From Wallemia ichthyophaga EXF-994 (Eukaryota; Basidiomycota; Wallemiomycetes; Wallemiales; Wallemiaceae), in NCBI RefSeq assembly GCF_000400465.1, contig NW_008806283.1:62001-126000 (forward strand): a DNA stretch of 64,000 nucleotides. Reading direction: 5' to 3'. The notes under the pieces are model-generated. The model saw only the letters and a list, made by a program, of their open reading frames with translations, did no database searches and was not told where the DNA came from. Both the position numbers and the translations under genes were made by a program. Shown in pieces: positions 55,985 to 64,000 of this stretch (position 1 is its first letter; each line of letters begins with the position of its first letter).

Positions 55985-57389
55985 AACGCAGCCGATTCGT
56001 TTATTAACAATTTGATTAAAATAACAGCATCATCGTTCTCAAAATCACTCAAGCATTTCAAATACATCTCCATATATATCCTCCGCTCAATATCCATCGA
56101 GTATGATTTCTCGATTACCACCTATCTCATGTCAGACGGTGGATTTACGAGTTTTGATGATCTCTGAATAAAGCGCTTAACATATAGCCCTGAATTTTTT
56201 CTACATTTAAGTCACCAGAACTATGTTCCTGAGACTCCAGTTGTGCCCTAGAGGCTGCTCGGAAGTTGAAATCCGGCATCGCTCTGGAGCACGCTTCAGG
56301 ATAGACATGCGGAGTTTTTCGCGATTTATCGATAGACATGATTCTTTATAGCTGGTAGTGATCGCAAGAACCTAGTAATTCAAGTATTCACTCTTCTAGA
56401 CGCGATTTACGGGTTTCGACAAGTGGCGTCCACACGACTCAACTCTGGCTCCAGGGAAGTAATATTGTCATTCATGACTTTTCAACGACTATTGAATACA
56501 ATTTATCCAAAGAAAGTAGGGGTCAGCTAAACTCTAAAATCGGGGGTTTGGATTAACCCAGTGCATTTCGAGACTTCAAAAGAATGGATGTGATGGCGGT
56601 TAAGGCTGTACTGGAATCTTATATTGCAGGAATGTATAGAGATGCATTCGAAATCACCCTGAGACCTACCACATCTAGCTGGACTAGTGCAGAGCACATC
56701 ACCACGCTATCAATGACATTAACACTCTCGAATTGATCCAAAGAGCAATTCCTATAGAATGATACCCATGTTGCTCAAGTTTGAAGTCATTAAGGTGCTA
56801 TGACAAAAACGTCATTGAACTCGTGTGTGCATTCCTTGGGCGTAATGCGTCAATAACAACTAAGAGATATCGGTAATAATGATTGAATATTATTCGAGAT
56901 TTAAAATAGTTGGAGAGAGCTTTGAGGGCTTTGGCACACTCGTGAGCGCACCTACTTGGCCCAGTGGTCTCTTTCTATTCGTGACACAAGACGTGGGGCA
57001 AAATGATTCTTAAACGGCAATATAACATATCTTATATCGATCTTATATCAATACTAGGGCTTCCAAGGGTGATAATTCTGCAATTGAGAAATTTTACTCA
57101 ACCAGCACATAAGTTATGTTCACAAGGACTTGCGACAGTTTTATCAAGTTTAAAGCGTTGAAATAGTTCGAATTGACTTACAGCATTTTAATTGCCAAAA
57201 AATATCCGCTGTATGTATGATGATGATGAAATCTGAATTCATTGCTAAGACCATACATGCTTAAAATTGCGTTAACCAATACTCATTGAAGCATGAGGAG
57301 TCAAAAATTCAGCTTGAGGCTGAGATATTAGATATTTAAGGTTCATTGTGAGCGGTATATAACTGCTTCCAGGACAACCGAAGCCATCT
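55985..57389. other. gene-poor AT-rich region
   Basis: No supported protein gene over 1.4 kb. A 50-codon frame from 56584 (MDVMAVKAVLESYIAGMYRD...) could be a fragment of a gene, but has no recognised domain. Scattered weak frames show no introns of the type used elsewhere in the window. The right end leads into the tRNA gene. I looked for a transposase-like frame or terminal repeats and found none. Confidence 0.45.
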
Positions 57390-57470
57390 GGTTTTGTAGT
57401 GTAGCGGTTATCACCGTGGATTTTGACGCAAAGACTTCCATTAACCCCGGTTCGAATCCGGGCAAGACCT
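57390..57470 (+). tRNA. tRNA-Gln (anticodon UUG), intron-containing
   Basis: The acceptor stem GGTTTTG pairs with CAAGACC at the 3' end; T57470 is the unpaired discriminator. The D arm is GTGT...ACAC-type. The anticodon stem is 5' GTGGA (57416-57420) with 3' TCCAT. The loop reads TTTTGA then 9 extra bases (57427-57435, CGCAAAGAC) then T, which is an intron one base after the anticodon. Without it the loop is T-T-[TTG]-A-T, anticodon UUG reading CAA (Gln). The T arm is CCCGG TTCGAAT CCGGG. A TTTT run follows (57470-57473), an RNA polymerase III terminator. The body matches known fungal tRNA-Gln(UUG). Confidence 0.92.
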
Positions 57471-57743
57471 TTTGTATTTTGCCTCACTAAATTTTGCCCC
57501 ATTTTTCCTTACATCTAGATCCTTTTAGGAGATTTACGAGCTCAAGAGATGATTCCATAAAGTTGATGAATAGATGTCTGCAGATGAAGAAGACAAAGAC
57601 AAAGCGACAGGCGAGTTTGAGGGGAATGGGGAGAAGAAGAGCAAGAAATTTGAAAAAGTGAAAGGGAGTGTAAACATGATTAAGAAAAAGGATAAAAAGG
57701 GATAAATGACGGATAAAAGCACGACGCGGGATGAAGAGGTACA

Positions 57744-58169
57744 ATGAGAATAACCAATTTGATAGGAATATTGATGGTTTGGATTGGAATGGTATTAGGA
57801 GATACGGAAGTGATGAATTTAAGGTTTAAAGAGGGTGGTAGAGTGGGTGGAGTGGTGTTAACTGAGGATATCCATTACCCGATAGAAGTACAAGCAGAGG
57901 GGAAGAAGTGTGAGACTTATCAATTAAAAGGGTTCACAGAGGGAGAATTATTGAGAGTGAGAATGAGTTGGATTGGAAGTGTTCCAGTTAATATCATTGG
58001 GAGAGTATTAAATGGTGGATTCGATATTTGTTACAATACTAATGAATCAACGACAATACACTTGACAGTAGAGAACGCAATTTACAACAAATTTAATTTT
58101 ACAATTATTTCAATCTTATCTGCATTCGTCATCGTATTCTCGACTCAAAATGGGCAATTCAACTTCTAA
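57744..58169 (+). CDS. type I membrane protein of unknown function (141 aa)
   Basis: One exon. A signal peptide (MRITNLIGILMVWIGMVLG), a lumenal/extracellular part with two cysteines (KKCETYQ, FDICYNTN) and several N-glycosylation sites (NES, NFT), and a C-terminal hydrophobic segment (FTIISILSAFVIVFS) followed by a short tail. The layout suggests a small ER or cell-surface membrane protein. I recognise no family. Its last 20 bases overlap the start of the next gene on the same strand, in a different frame, so the C-terminal end may be mis-predicted or the two genes may be linked in one transcript. Confidence 0.5.
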   Translation: MRITNLIGILMVWIGMVLGDTEVMNLRFKEGGRVGGVVLTEDIHYPIEVQAEGKKCETYQLKGFTEGELLRVRMSWIGSVPVNIIGRVLNGGFDICYNTNESTTIHLTVENAIYNKFNFTIISILSAFVIVFSTQNGQFNF

Positions 58170-58662
58170 AGCGGTGAGAAGACTCCCAAAAACTCAATCA
58201 AAACAAGTACCGAAGGCAACTGAATCTTTAGATAGATTGAAGAATCCTAGCACTTCACATGATGAGCCACACACAAAACCAAATGCAGCCATGAAAGATG
58301 GCCAAGATCCAGATTTTATGAATAATTTGTCAAAAATTGATCCAGTTAAGATTGAGAAAGCTCAAACAAATTTTAGACCTTCAGATAAGATGATCAACAT
58401 TTTGAGAGGCAGGAAGGTGGAGAGCGAGGTGGATAACGCAGCAATGGCGTATAATAGGCTATCTCCTCAGTCTTTGTTGGTTTACTTGGAGGAGCGTAAG
58501 AATGGCGGTGATGTTGGGCAGCTTAATAGATCATTCAACGTTAACGACAGTGACGCTGAAATCATTGAGAAATACACAGCAGCACCAACAACAGGCACTC
58601 CGTTTACAGTCAAAGTCGATGAAAATTCTGGTGAAATCCAAAGAGTCATCGTATCTTTGTAA
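58150..58662 (+). CDS. N-myristoylation-motif protein of unknown function (170 aa)
   Basis: A 170-aa frame starting MGNSTSK, a good N-myristoylation signal (Gly2, Ser6) followed by a basic stretch (KAVRRLPKTQSK). A mainly helical hydrophilic protein follows (DPDFMNNLSKIDPVKIEKA, LSPQSLLVYLEERKNGGDVG) and a beta-type tail (TPFTVKVDENSGEI). No known domain. The small size and acylation signal suggest membrane association. The ATG lies 20 bp inside the upstream gene. Similar short myristoylated fungal proteins exist, but I cannot name a family. Confidence 0.6.
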   Translation: MGNSTSKAVRRLPKTQSKQVPKATESLDRLKNPSTSHDEPHTKPNAAMKDGQDPDFMNNLSKIDPVKIEKAQTNFRPSDKMINILRGRKVESEVDNAAMAYNRLSPQSLLVYLEERKNGGDVGQLNRSFNVNDSDAEIIEKYTAAPTTGTPFTVKVDENSGEIQRVIVSL

Positions 58663-58857
58663 TCTCTTTGCCCAGATTTAATTAGTTACGCACGCACAGA
58701 TACACGTTCAGCCAAACAGAGACAGCTACAGCCTTGTATAATTATATTTGAATTTTATTTTATTTGAGTATTCCGCGCAGTCTCGATCAAATCGATCGAA
58801 GCGCTTTTAATAGAATCCCGCTTCAGCCACCATTCCTCTTAATCCACAACTTCCATT

Positions 58858-60050
58858 ATGGTCCTCCTTAAAACAGCAACAACGCTGCTCGCTGCAACAG
58901 CCGCTTACGCTTGGAACCACACGGCATCTGATGTTATCGCCACAGGAAGTTAGTCCCGCTTCTGTACCACTTGTGACACATCCTTACATGTCAAACAGCA
59001 ATGGGTACCACCAACCCTCCAGAGGCAACGATGGGCACAGAACTTAACCAAACCTCGGTAGCCCGTCTTGTCTCCATTAACTCCATCGACGATTTCTGTT
59101 TCTTCGGTCCAAAAGAGGCAAATGTAACCATCGGTGACACTGAAGGTGAACAAGTCGCCTGGTGTACTAAGCCACGTAACAACGCACGTGTTATCCCAGA
59201 TGGCACTATTACCTCTACGCACTTTGTTAAGACCCCCGCTTACGTCCAAGTTTCTGGGTGAGTTGTGGTGTCTCGGTAAGTAATTTTGCTAAAACAACTT
59301 AGTTTCGGTGATTTGACAAAGATCGGTGTTAAAGACGGTGACTACGGTGGTGAGCTTGACCCACACGGTGCTACTGGCGATGGTAACCCAGTTGGTGGTA
59401 ACGTTACTTCGGACATTGTCAACGGTACCTCTACTTCTTACGCTGAGTGGATGGAATTCATCTCATACGAGCAATTCTGTATCAGAATTTGTACAGCAAG
59501 CAACGACACTTGGGGTGCTCCAGTCATGTGCGAGCACAAATTAGATGAAATGGGTTGCGGTTTCGTTATGCCAGATGCAGGTGACAGTGATGTCTTTGAG
59601 ACCTGTGATGCTGACGTTGCTTACCCACCTGGTGTTTACCCTATAGATGGCTCTTACTCCACTTTCGCTCAAAGATACACTGGTAGCTACTCCTCAGGTA
59701 CCACTGGTGCCATGGTCGGATACACTGTCGGTGTTACTGACACTCCAACCGCCGCACAAATGACCCCATCCTCATCCAACTGTGTCACTCAATCATCCCT
59801 TGCTGGCAACAACGTCGATGTCTCAGCTACTGGCGTCATTGAAGATAACAGAGACGACGATTCGGACTCAAACAGTGACCCTGACAGCAATAAATCCGAC
59901 AAAAGCAACCCTGACGGCAACGATGGTGGCTCCACCGGCAGCGGCCAAACCAGCGCCAACGCTGGCGACGGCGATTCTAGCGCTACCACCTTCACTGGTT
60001 TCGCCACCGTCTCAGCTATCGCTTTGGCTGTGCTCGCAATTGCCCTCTAA
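58858..60050 (+). CDS. MP88-like GPI-anchored cell-surface mannoprotein
   Basis: Exons 58858-58948, 58999-59257, 59303-60050 (1098 nt, 365 aa); introns 50 and 45 nt. A signal peptide (MVLLKTATTLLAATAAYAW) precedes the family core: FCFFGPKEANVTIGDTEGEQ, AWCTKPRNNARVIPDGTI, FVKTPAYVQVSGFGDLTKIG, then GGELDPHGATGDGNPVGGNV, WMEFISYEQFCIRICTASND and GCGFVMPDAGDSDVFETCDA. These match basidiomycete MP88/macrophage-activating-type mannoproteins. A D/S/N-rich stalk precedes a C-terminal hydrophobic GPI signal (ATTFTGFATVSAIALAV). Likely cell-wall or secreted, with eight or more cysteines in disulphides. Confidence 0.9.
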
Positions 60051-60283
60051 GATAAATTGACTTTTGCTAAGACATGAGTGGGACGCTCTGTCTGCTTTCA
60101 CAACCTATTTTATACTTTCTTGACCATATAACAACATCCGATTGCACTGGATAAACAGAACAATGAAATCTTGTTTCTTTATACACGTTCACTCATTATT
60201 GACGAATTTTATTGTGCAATTCTTGTCGACATATCGTATTCACAGTCTATCGAGCTGAGCGTTGTTTGGTTGATACAATTACT

Positions 60284-60545
60284 CATGGCATGTACACTTG
60301 ATTTATCATGTCATATTACACCCGTGAGTGTCTCAGACTTATCTAGCATTGGCAATATCATTCCCTAGACATCTTTGTCATGCGCTTCGAGCCACATCTT
60401 CTCCGACTTGTCCAGCAACCCAAAGTCGATGAGACGTTTGTCGATTTGAACCTGAGTCCAGCGGTTGTATTACAGCCAGCCTTCTTTTGCGGCCGCCCGA
60501 ACAGCGACGACAACCTCGATGCGCATGCCGAATCTCTTCGCATTC
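60284..60545 (-). pseudogene. decayed, inverted copy of the last Xaa-Pro aminopeptidase exon
   Basis: Read on the minus strand, about 260 bases match the last exon of the aminopeptidase gene (53460-53735) with only scattered differences. An unbroken shared run is TTGCCAATGCTAGATAAGTC. The match also covers the start of the parent's 3' untranslated region (ending AAGTGTACATGC). Two Lys codons have become stops (TGG-CTG-TAA, and GAT-GTC-TAG), and about 20 bases are lost just before the parent's stop. Only this exon plus flank is present, with no promoter. It is therefore a non-functional partial duplication lying 7 kb away in opposite orientation. Confidence 0.9.
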
Positions 60546-60617
60546 TCGTGTCCGCTGAATAAACCTACTCGACGCGCTAATACCAGACTAAAAGTGAGAC
60601 TAATAAAATTGAGTAGA

Positions 60618-60625
60618 TATAAAAG
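60618..60625 (+). promoter_or_regulatory. TATA box of the hydrophobin gene
   Basis: TATAAAAG lies 60 bp before the ATG at 60678, a usual distance for strongly expressed fungal genes. The stretch from there to the ATG is A/C-rich, as expected for a leader. Function inferred from position only. Confidence 0.6.
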
Positions 60626-60677
60626 TCAAAAACGCTCCTGATATAATACTACAATCAAACACACTTTGAATCTCACA

Positions 60678-61039
60678 ATGATTGCTCAAACTGTCTTCGC
60701 TGCTGCCCTCGTCGCCTCTGTCTCAGCTGGCTGGGAATCCAAGACCGGCTCATGTAACACTGGTAAACTCTCGTGTTGCGATTTGAACAAAAAGGTTCAA
60801 AAGTCAACCGGTGAAGAATCAGGCCTCCTCCACACTGGCGACGTTCTCGACCAAGTCGGTGTTCAATGTACTCAAGTCCCCCTCTTGATCGGAGTTGCTA
60901 TAGAGGGTAAGTAGATGCTCCTGTTTCACAGCACAATTAATAGCCCACAGATGAATGCAAAAACACTCCCACGTGCTGTGAAGACGTCAAGGAAGATGGT
61001 CTCGTTGGTGTCAACTGCACTCCAATCCCTCTCATTTAA
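60678..61039 (+). CDS. class I hydrophobin
   Basis: Exons 60678-60906 and 60951-61039 (318 nt, 105 aa); intron 44 nt (GTAAGT...CCACAG). A signal peptide (MIAQTVFAAALVASVSA) is followed by eight cysteines in hydrophobin order C-CC-C-C-CC-C. Spacings are 6, 29, 14, 5 and 12 residues, with 6 after the last; all fall inside class I ranges. The loops carry acidic clusters (EDE, EDVKED), a feature reported for halophilic Wallemia hydrophobins. Secreted, it would assemble into amphipathic films coating spores or hyphae. Confidence 0.95.
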
Positions 61040-62125
61040 TAGGTCGTTTACCTTAATTTGTTTAATTTACCATTAGATAGCAATCAATATGCGTTATTTA
61101 CTTCGATGTCTTGTTATTATTCACTTTAGTGCACCTACGAAAAGCACTACAAATGGTCGATTAATCTGATAATTATAATAGTGCATAGCCCATGGAATAA
61201 TGGCGTTTACGCCACCGAGCCTGCTTTAGCTGCTGTTGCGCAGTTTGTGTTATGCACGGCAAGTGATTTTGAGTTGAAAAATAGATTCGAAGTCCACGGT
61301 TATATTATTTTAATCTCTGAATCTACGAAGCCTCAACCATCTCTCCACAATCATTATCAATTTCCCCCAAATGCACCTGGTAAAGTCGAGCTTCCAGTTT
61401 CCAGAGTTGAGCTGAACCCCAATTTTACACTTCAAAGTGAGAGGAGAGTCAAAAATATCTTAGCTTTTCCTCGGTGCTAGGTTTGAGTCCTGTGGTCCGT
61501 AGACCTTGGAAAGCAGAACACGCGTCTAAAAAGGTGAATACTTGGATATTTGGGCATAAGCGATACCTGTCCGCTCTTTACGCTTATAGACAATGAATTT
61601 GCGCGCAATTTCCTGCGTTTGCTCGGTTTCGTGCTCCATAGTGATGCTGAATCCAACTTGTGCCTTGCCTTAATAGCAATAACAGAACCGAAAAGCTTTG
61701 AATTTTGCAACCTTCTTAAAGCTCGCCCAGAGCTATGATGGAATTCCTTTTATTTGAAGATTTCTTAAAGAGGAATCGCCTATGTTCATCTCAGCCCTTT
61801 GTTGGCCAGTTGAAGATCAAGTTGAGCTGATTTCATCCACTCAAGTCAAGCAGAAATCAATTCATTGAAAATGCTAAACTGAACAAACAACAAACCTATT
61901 TAGAGCACAAATAAATGTCTAATAGGTGATTATAAAAATATACATCTGTAAGTGGAACATAAACTAAATTGCAAGTATTTGCATTTAACGAGTGAGCAAT
62001 TATTATACTAAGAACAGAGTCAGCTATGATACGGCTGCGCATATACCATTACTTACCTAGGTATATACACGAATTAATAAAAACAAGTAACGAGAGTAAT
62101 AAGTCTGGGGTATTAACATACGCGA
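61040..62125. other. gene-poor AT-rich region
   Basis: About 1.1 kb with no supported gene. A plus-strand frame 61181-61480 and a minus-strand frame 61477-61710 are open but show no domain, signal peptide or splice context. Several A/T homopolymers occur. It separates the hydrophobin from the large repeat protein and has no tRNA-like fold or terminal inverted repeats that I can find. Confidence 0.45.
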
Positions 62126-64000
62126 TTAGCGTGGTTGAGATGGCAATGGCGGTGGGGCAAAGTTTACTGGTGGCTGCCAGCTAAGCCAAGCTGGTGGTGG
62201 TGGTTGGGCTGGATCTTTTGGCTTGTCATCCTTTTTGTTGTTCTCTTTGGCAGGTGGTGCACGAGGATTGTAATCAACCTTTGGCGGAGGTGGTGCGCCG
62301 TTGCCCTGCTTTGACTTGATGGCGAATAATTCACTAATTTCGTGTTGAAGGCCTCTCTTTTGTTCTCTGAGATCGCCAATTTCCTTCACCAAGCCTCGTA
62401 CTTCTGGCAACAGTTGCTTCTTAAACTCATCAACAGCTGTATCGATATTTCCTTTCATAGCAGTAGCATTAGACTTTTCGACGCTGCCAACGGTACTTCT
62501 ATGTTGAGATGTGTTATGCAGAATAATATCAGATGCAACGACCTTTAGCAATTTGCTGTTTTCATCATTTTGATGCTCTATCATATCGCGAATGTCCTGT
62601 AAAGTTGGCTTTGAAGAGGCCTGCTTTAGTCTATCTGCTTCAGCGGTCGTAAATGACGTTAATTGCTTGAGCGAATCAGCAATTAACTTGTGGTGTTCAT
62701 TACGCATCTTGTTAACATCTCCCAGCTGAGATTCTAGTTTCGATCTCTCAGCTTCAGCATCCTTTACTTTCTGCTGTAACTCAGCCTTCTCCTTTTCTGC
62801 ATTTTTATTTCTCTCTTCAGAGAGTGCCCTTTCAACAGCAAGTATTTCATTCAGTTTCTGTGAAATTGTGAGTAAAAAGAACGGCTCCCTTTGGAAAATA
62901 CCTACGCTGTGAGCATCATCACGTTCCTTTGATGCAGTGTTTGCCTTATCCTCAAGAGCACCTCTTTCAGCATCGCTCATTCCAGTAGCTGGTGCTTCCT
63001 TGGCAGCCTCCTTTGAAGGCTCACCAGGGAATGCTTTACTGAGGATATCCAAGATAGAATCAATACCAGGATCGCGACGATGTTGACCATTGGTAGCATC
63101 ATTGAGCACATTTTCCACCTTCTGGGCGGCTTCTGGAAGATCAGTAGAGTTTGGATCCGCAGATCCTGCGCCTGGTGTTTGAGGTACATCACTGAGTGCT
63201 CTGGTGGTACCTGCTGGTGAAGGGCCTTTGGTACCTGGTTCAAAAGCAGCGGCTTCGTCAGGAGCTTGTGAAGCATCGCCAAATGTTGATGGATCGCCTC
63301 CAGTGGCGACATCTTGTACCTTGTCGACAGGATCCTCAGAGCCTGGCTCAGTACCAACATTGCCCATGCTCATGGTTTCACCATCTCCAGAACTGTCCTT
63401 TTTGCCCTTCTTGCCTTTACTACCCTTTCCACCTTTTCCGCCATTTCCACCGGAAACTGGAGCAGAGCCATCAGCAGCTGGAATGTCAGCAACTGGTGGA
63501 GCACTGTCATCGCCTGAAGCTTGAGGAGCGTCACTGAACGCATTGTCCTTGGCTGGTGAGCCTAATACTGGATGTACATGGTTATCACCTGGAGCTTGAG
63601 GTGCGTCACTGAGTGCTCTAGTAGTACTCGCTGGTAAGGGGCTTTTGCCGTTCGCGTCAGAGAAACCTGGTGGGATTTCATTCGCGGTGGCTTCTTGTTC
63701 GGCAGGAGCTTCAGCGTCTGGCTCAGTGCCAACTTTACCAATGCTGTTGACCTCATCGCCCTTTTTGCCCTTGCTACCCTTTCCACCTTTTCCACCAGCA
63801 ACTGGAGCAGCGCCATCACTCGCTGGCGTTTCAGAAACTGGTGGGATACTGTCACCACCTGAAGCTTGCGGAGCATCACTTAGCACGTTATCGTGTGCTG
63901 GCGAGCCTAACATAGGAGGGAAATTAGCGTCTTCTGGAGCTTGTGAAGCATCGCCAAGTGCTCTTGTGGAACCTGCTGGTGAAGGGTCTTTGACGTTTGC
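62126..64000 (-). CDS. large repeat and coiled-coil protein (3' part; continues past right edge)
   Basis: Exons (minus) 62906-64000 (open to the window edge) and 62126-62857; the 48-nt intron (GTAGGT...TTTCACAG) keeps frame and has no stop. The N-terminal part visible here consists of long degenerate repeats: TRALSDAPQAP, then VLGSPAKDNAFSDAPQASG, then a GGKGGKGSKGKKG-type Gly/Lys block, an acidic segment with GTEP, and back to TRAL. The C-terminal part is coiled coil (EKEKAELQQKVKDAEAERSK, VRGLVKEIGDLREQKRGLQH) and ends in a Pro-rich tail (GAPPPPKVDYNP, PAQPPPPAW). The true start lies outside the window. No family recognised; possibly a structural or cytoskeletal protein. Confidence 0.75.
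   Translation of the reverse strand, partial: ANVKDPSPAGSTRALGDASQAPEDANFPPMLGSPAHDNVLSDAPQASGGDSIPPVSETPASDGAAPVAGGKGGKGSKGKKGDEVNSIGKVGTEPDAEAPAEQEATANEIPPGFSDANGKSPLPASTTRALSDAPQAPGDNHVHPVLGSPAKDNAFSDAPQASGDDSAPPVADIPAADGSAPVSGGNGGKGGKGSKGKKGKKDSSGDGETMSMGNVGTEPGSEDPVDKVQDVATGGDPSTFGDASQAPDEAAAFEPGTKGPSPAGTTRALSDVPQTPGAGSADPNSTDLPEAAQKVENVLNDATNGQHRRDPGIDSILDILSKAFPGEPSKEAAKEAPATGMSDAERGALEDKANTASKERDDAHSVGIFQREPFFLLTISQKLNEILAVERALSEERNKNAEKEKAELQQKVKDAEAERSKLESQLGDVNKMRNEHHKLIADSLKQLTSFTTAEADRLKQASSKPTLQDIRDMIEHQNDENSKLLKVVASDIILHNTSQHRSTVGSVEKSNATAMKGNIDTAVDEFKKQLLPEVRGLVKEIGDLREQKRGLQHEISELFAIKSKQGNGAPPPPKVDYNPRAPPAKENNKKDDKPKDPAQPPPPAWLSWQPPVNFAPPPLPSQPR
63150..64000 (-). repeat. long in-frame tandem repeats in the right-edge protein
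   Basis: The sequence coding TRALSD or TRALGD followed by QAP or QTP appears near 63198, 63616 and 63960 (plus coordinates), about 418 and 344 bp apart. Each copy is followed by similar DAPQASG and Gly/Lys blocks, so the units are related and imperfect. They continue past the window edge. Confidence 0.75.

Noticed and set aside
56584..56736. 50-codon plus-strand frame
   Set aside because: Too short and featureless to call; could be a gene remnant, but nothing supports it.
60601..60680. Small upstream coding exon before the hydrophobin ATG
   Set aside because: The sequence between TATAAAAG and the ATG is a typical leader; the signal peptide starts cleanly at 60678.
61470..61510. T-arm-like GGTTTGAGTCC
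   Set aside because: The loop lacks the invariant TTC and the flanks do not form an acceptor stem.
61477..61710. 77-codon minus-strand frame in the gene-poor right region
   Set aside because: Basic, low-complexity-like sequence with no family features and no splice context.

Overview
The window is nuclear DNA from a compact fungal genome, most likely a basidiomycete. I suspect a Wallemia-like (Wallemiomycetes) organism, but no marker proves the genus. Genes sit on both strands with intergenic gaps often under 150 bp. They are cut by very short introns (mostly 40-58 nt, usually GTRNGN...YAG with a CTAAC/CTRAC-like branch site). Gene content is typically fungal or basidiomycete: a class I hydrophobin with acidic stretches, an MP88-like mannoprotein, a Flo8-type LisH factor, an Ert1/AcuK zinc-cluster regulator and Ade2. 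I rebuilt spliced gene models by matching reading-frame phase across candidate introns. Almost all multi-exon models sum to an exact multiple of three and restore family motifs.

Left end (1-3000): AT-rich and gene-poor, holding two tandem small secreted proteins with nearly the same signal peptide and 5' leader. Core block (3.0-55.8 kb): housekeeping genes in this order: kinetochore scaffold Spc105/KNL1, LisH transcription factor, subtilisin-type protease, small WW-domain protein, arrestin-like adaptor, Cdc42, Cbp4-like assembly factor, UPF0303 protein, phospholipase D1, PAQR/hemolysin-III receptor, Sla2, golgin-like coiled coil, 14-3-3, an unknown protein, WBP2-like GRAM protein, Mic12-like protein, Ade2, SRP14, vWA protein, Ert1-like factor, MARVEL protein, Rrp5, F-box protein, Ser/His-rich protein, universal stress protein, Myb/SANT protein, beta'-COP (Sec27), MFSD8-like transporter, Xaa-Pro aminopeptidase, Nudix hydrolase and a short-chain dehydrogenase.

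Right end (55.8-64 kb): gene-poor again. It contains a tRNA-Gln(UUG) gene with a 9-nt intron, a membrane protein and a myristoylation-motif protein whose coding regions overlap, an MP88-like GPI protein, an inverted decayed copy of the last aminopeptidase exon, a hydrophobin, and the 3' part of a large repeat and coiled-coil protein that runs off the right edge.

The core genes do not form one pathway. They do include several trafficking and cell-polarity components (Cdc42, Sla2, PLD1, golgin, Sec27, arrestin, 14-3-3, SRP14). Three neighbours within about 20 kb carry complementary WW / PPxY interaction signals. I found no CRISPR array, no intact transposon and no secondary-metabolite cluster. 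The most interesting signals are the truncated S1 array of Rrp5, the inserted EF-hand-like loop in the UPF0303 protein, the stop-free phase-0 introns, overlapping start codons of divergent genes, and the duplicated aminopeptidase exon.
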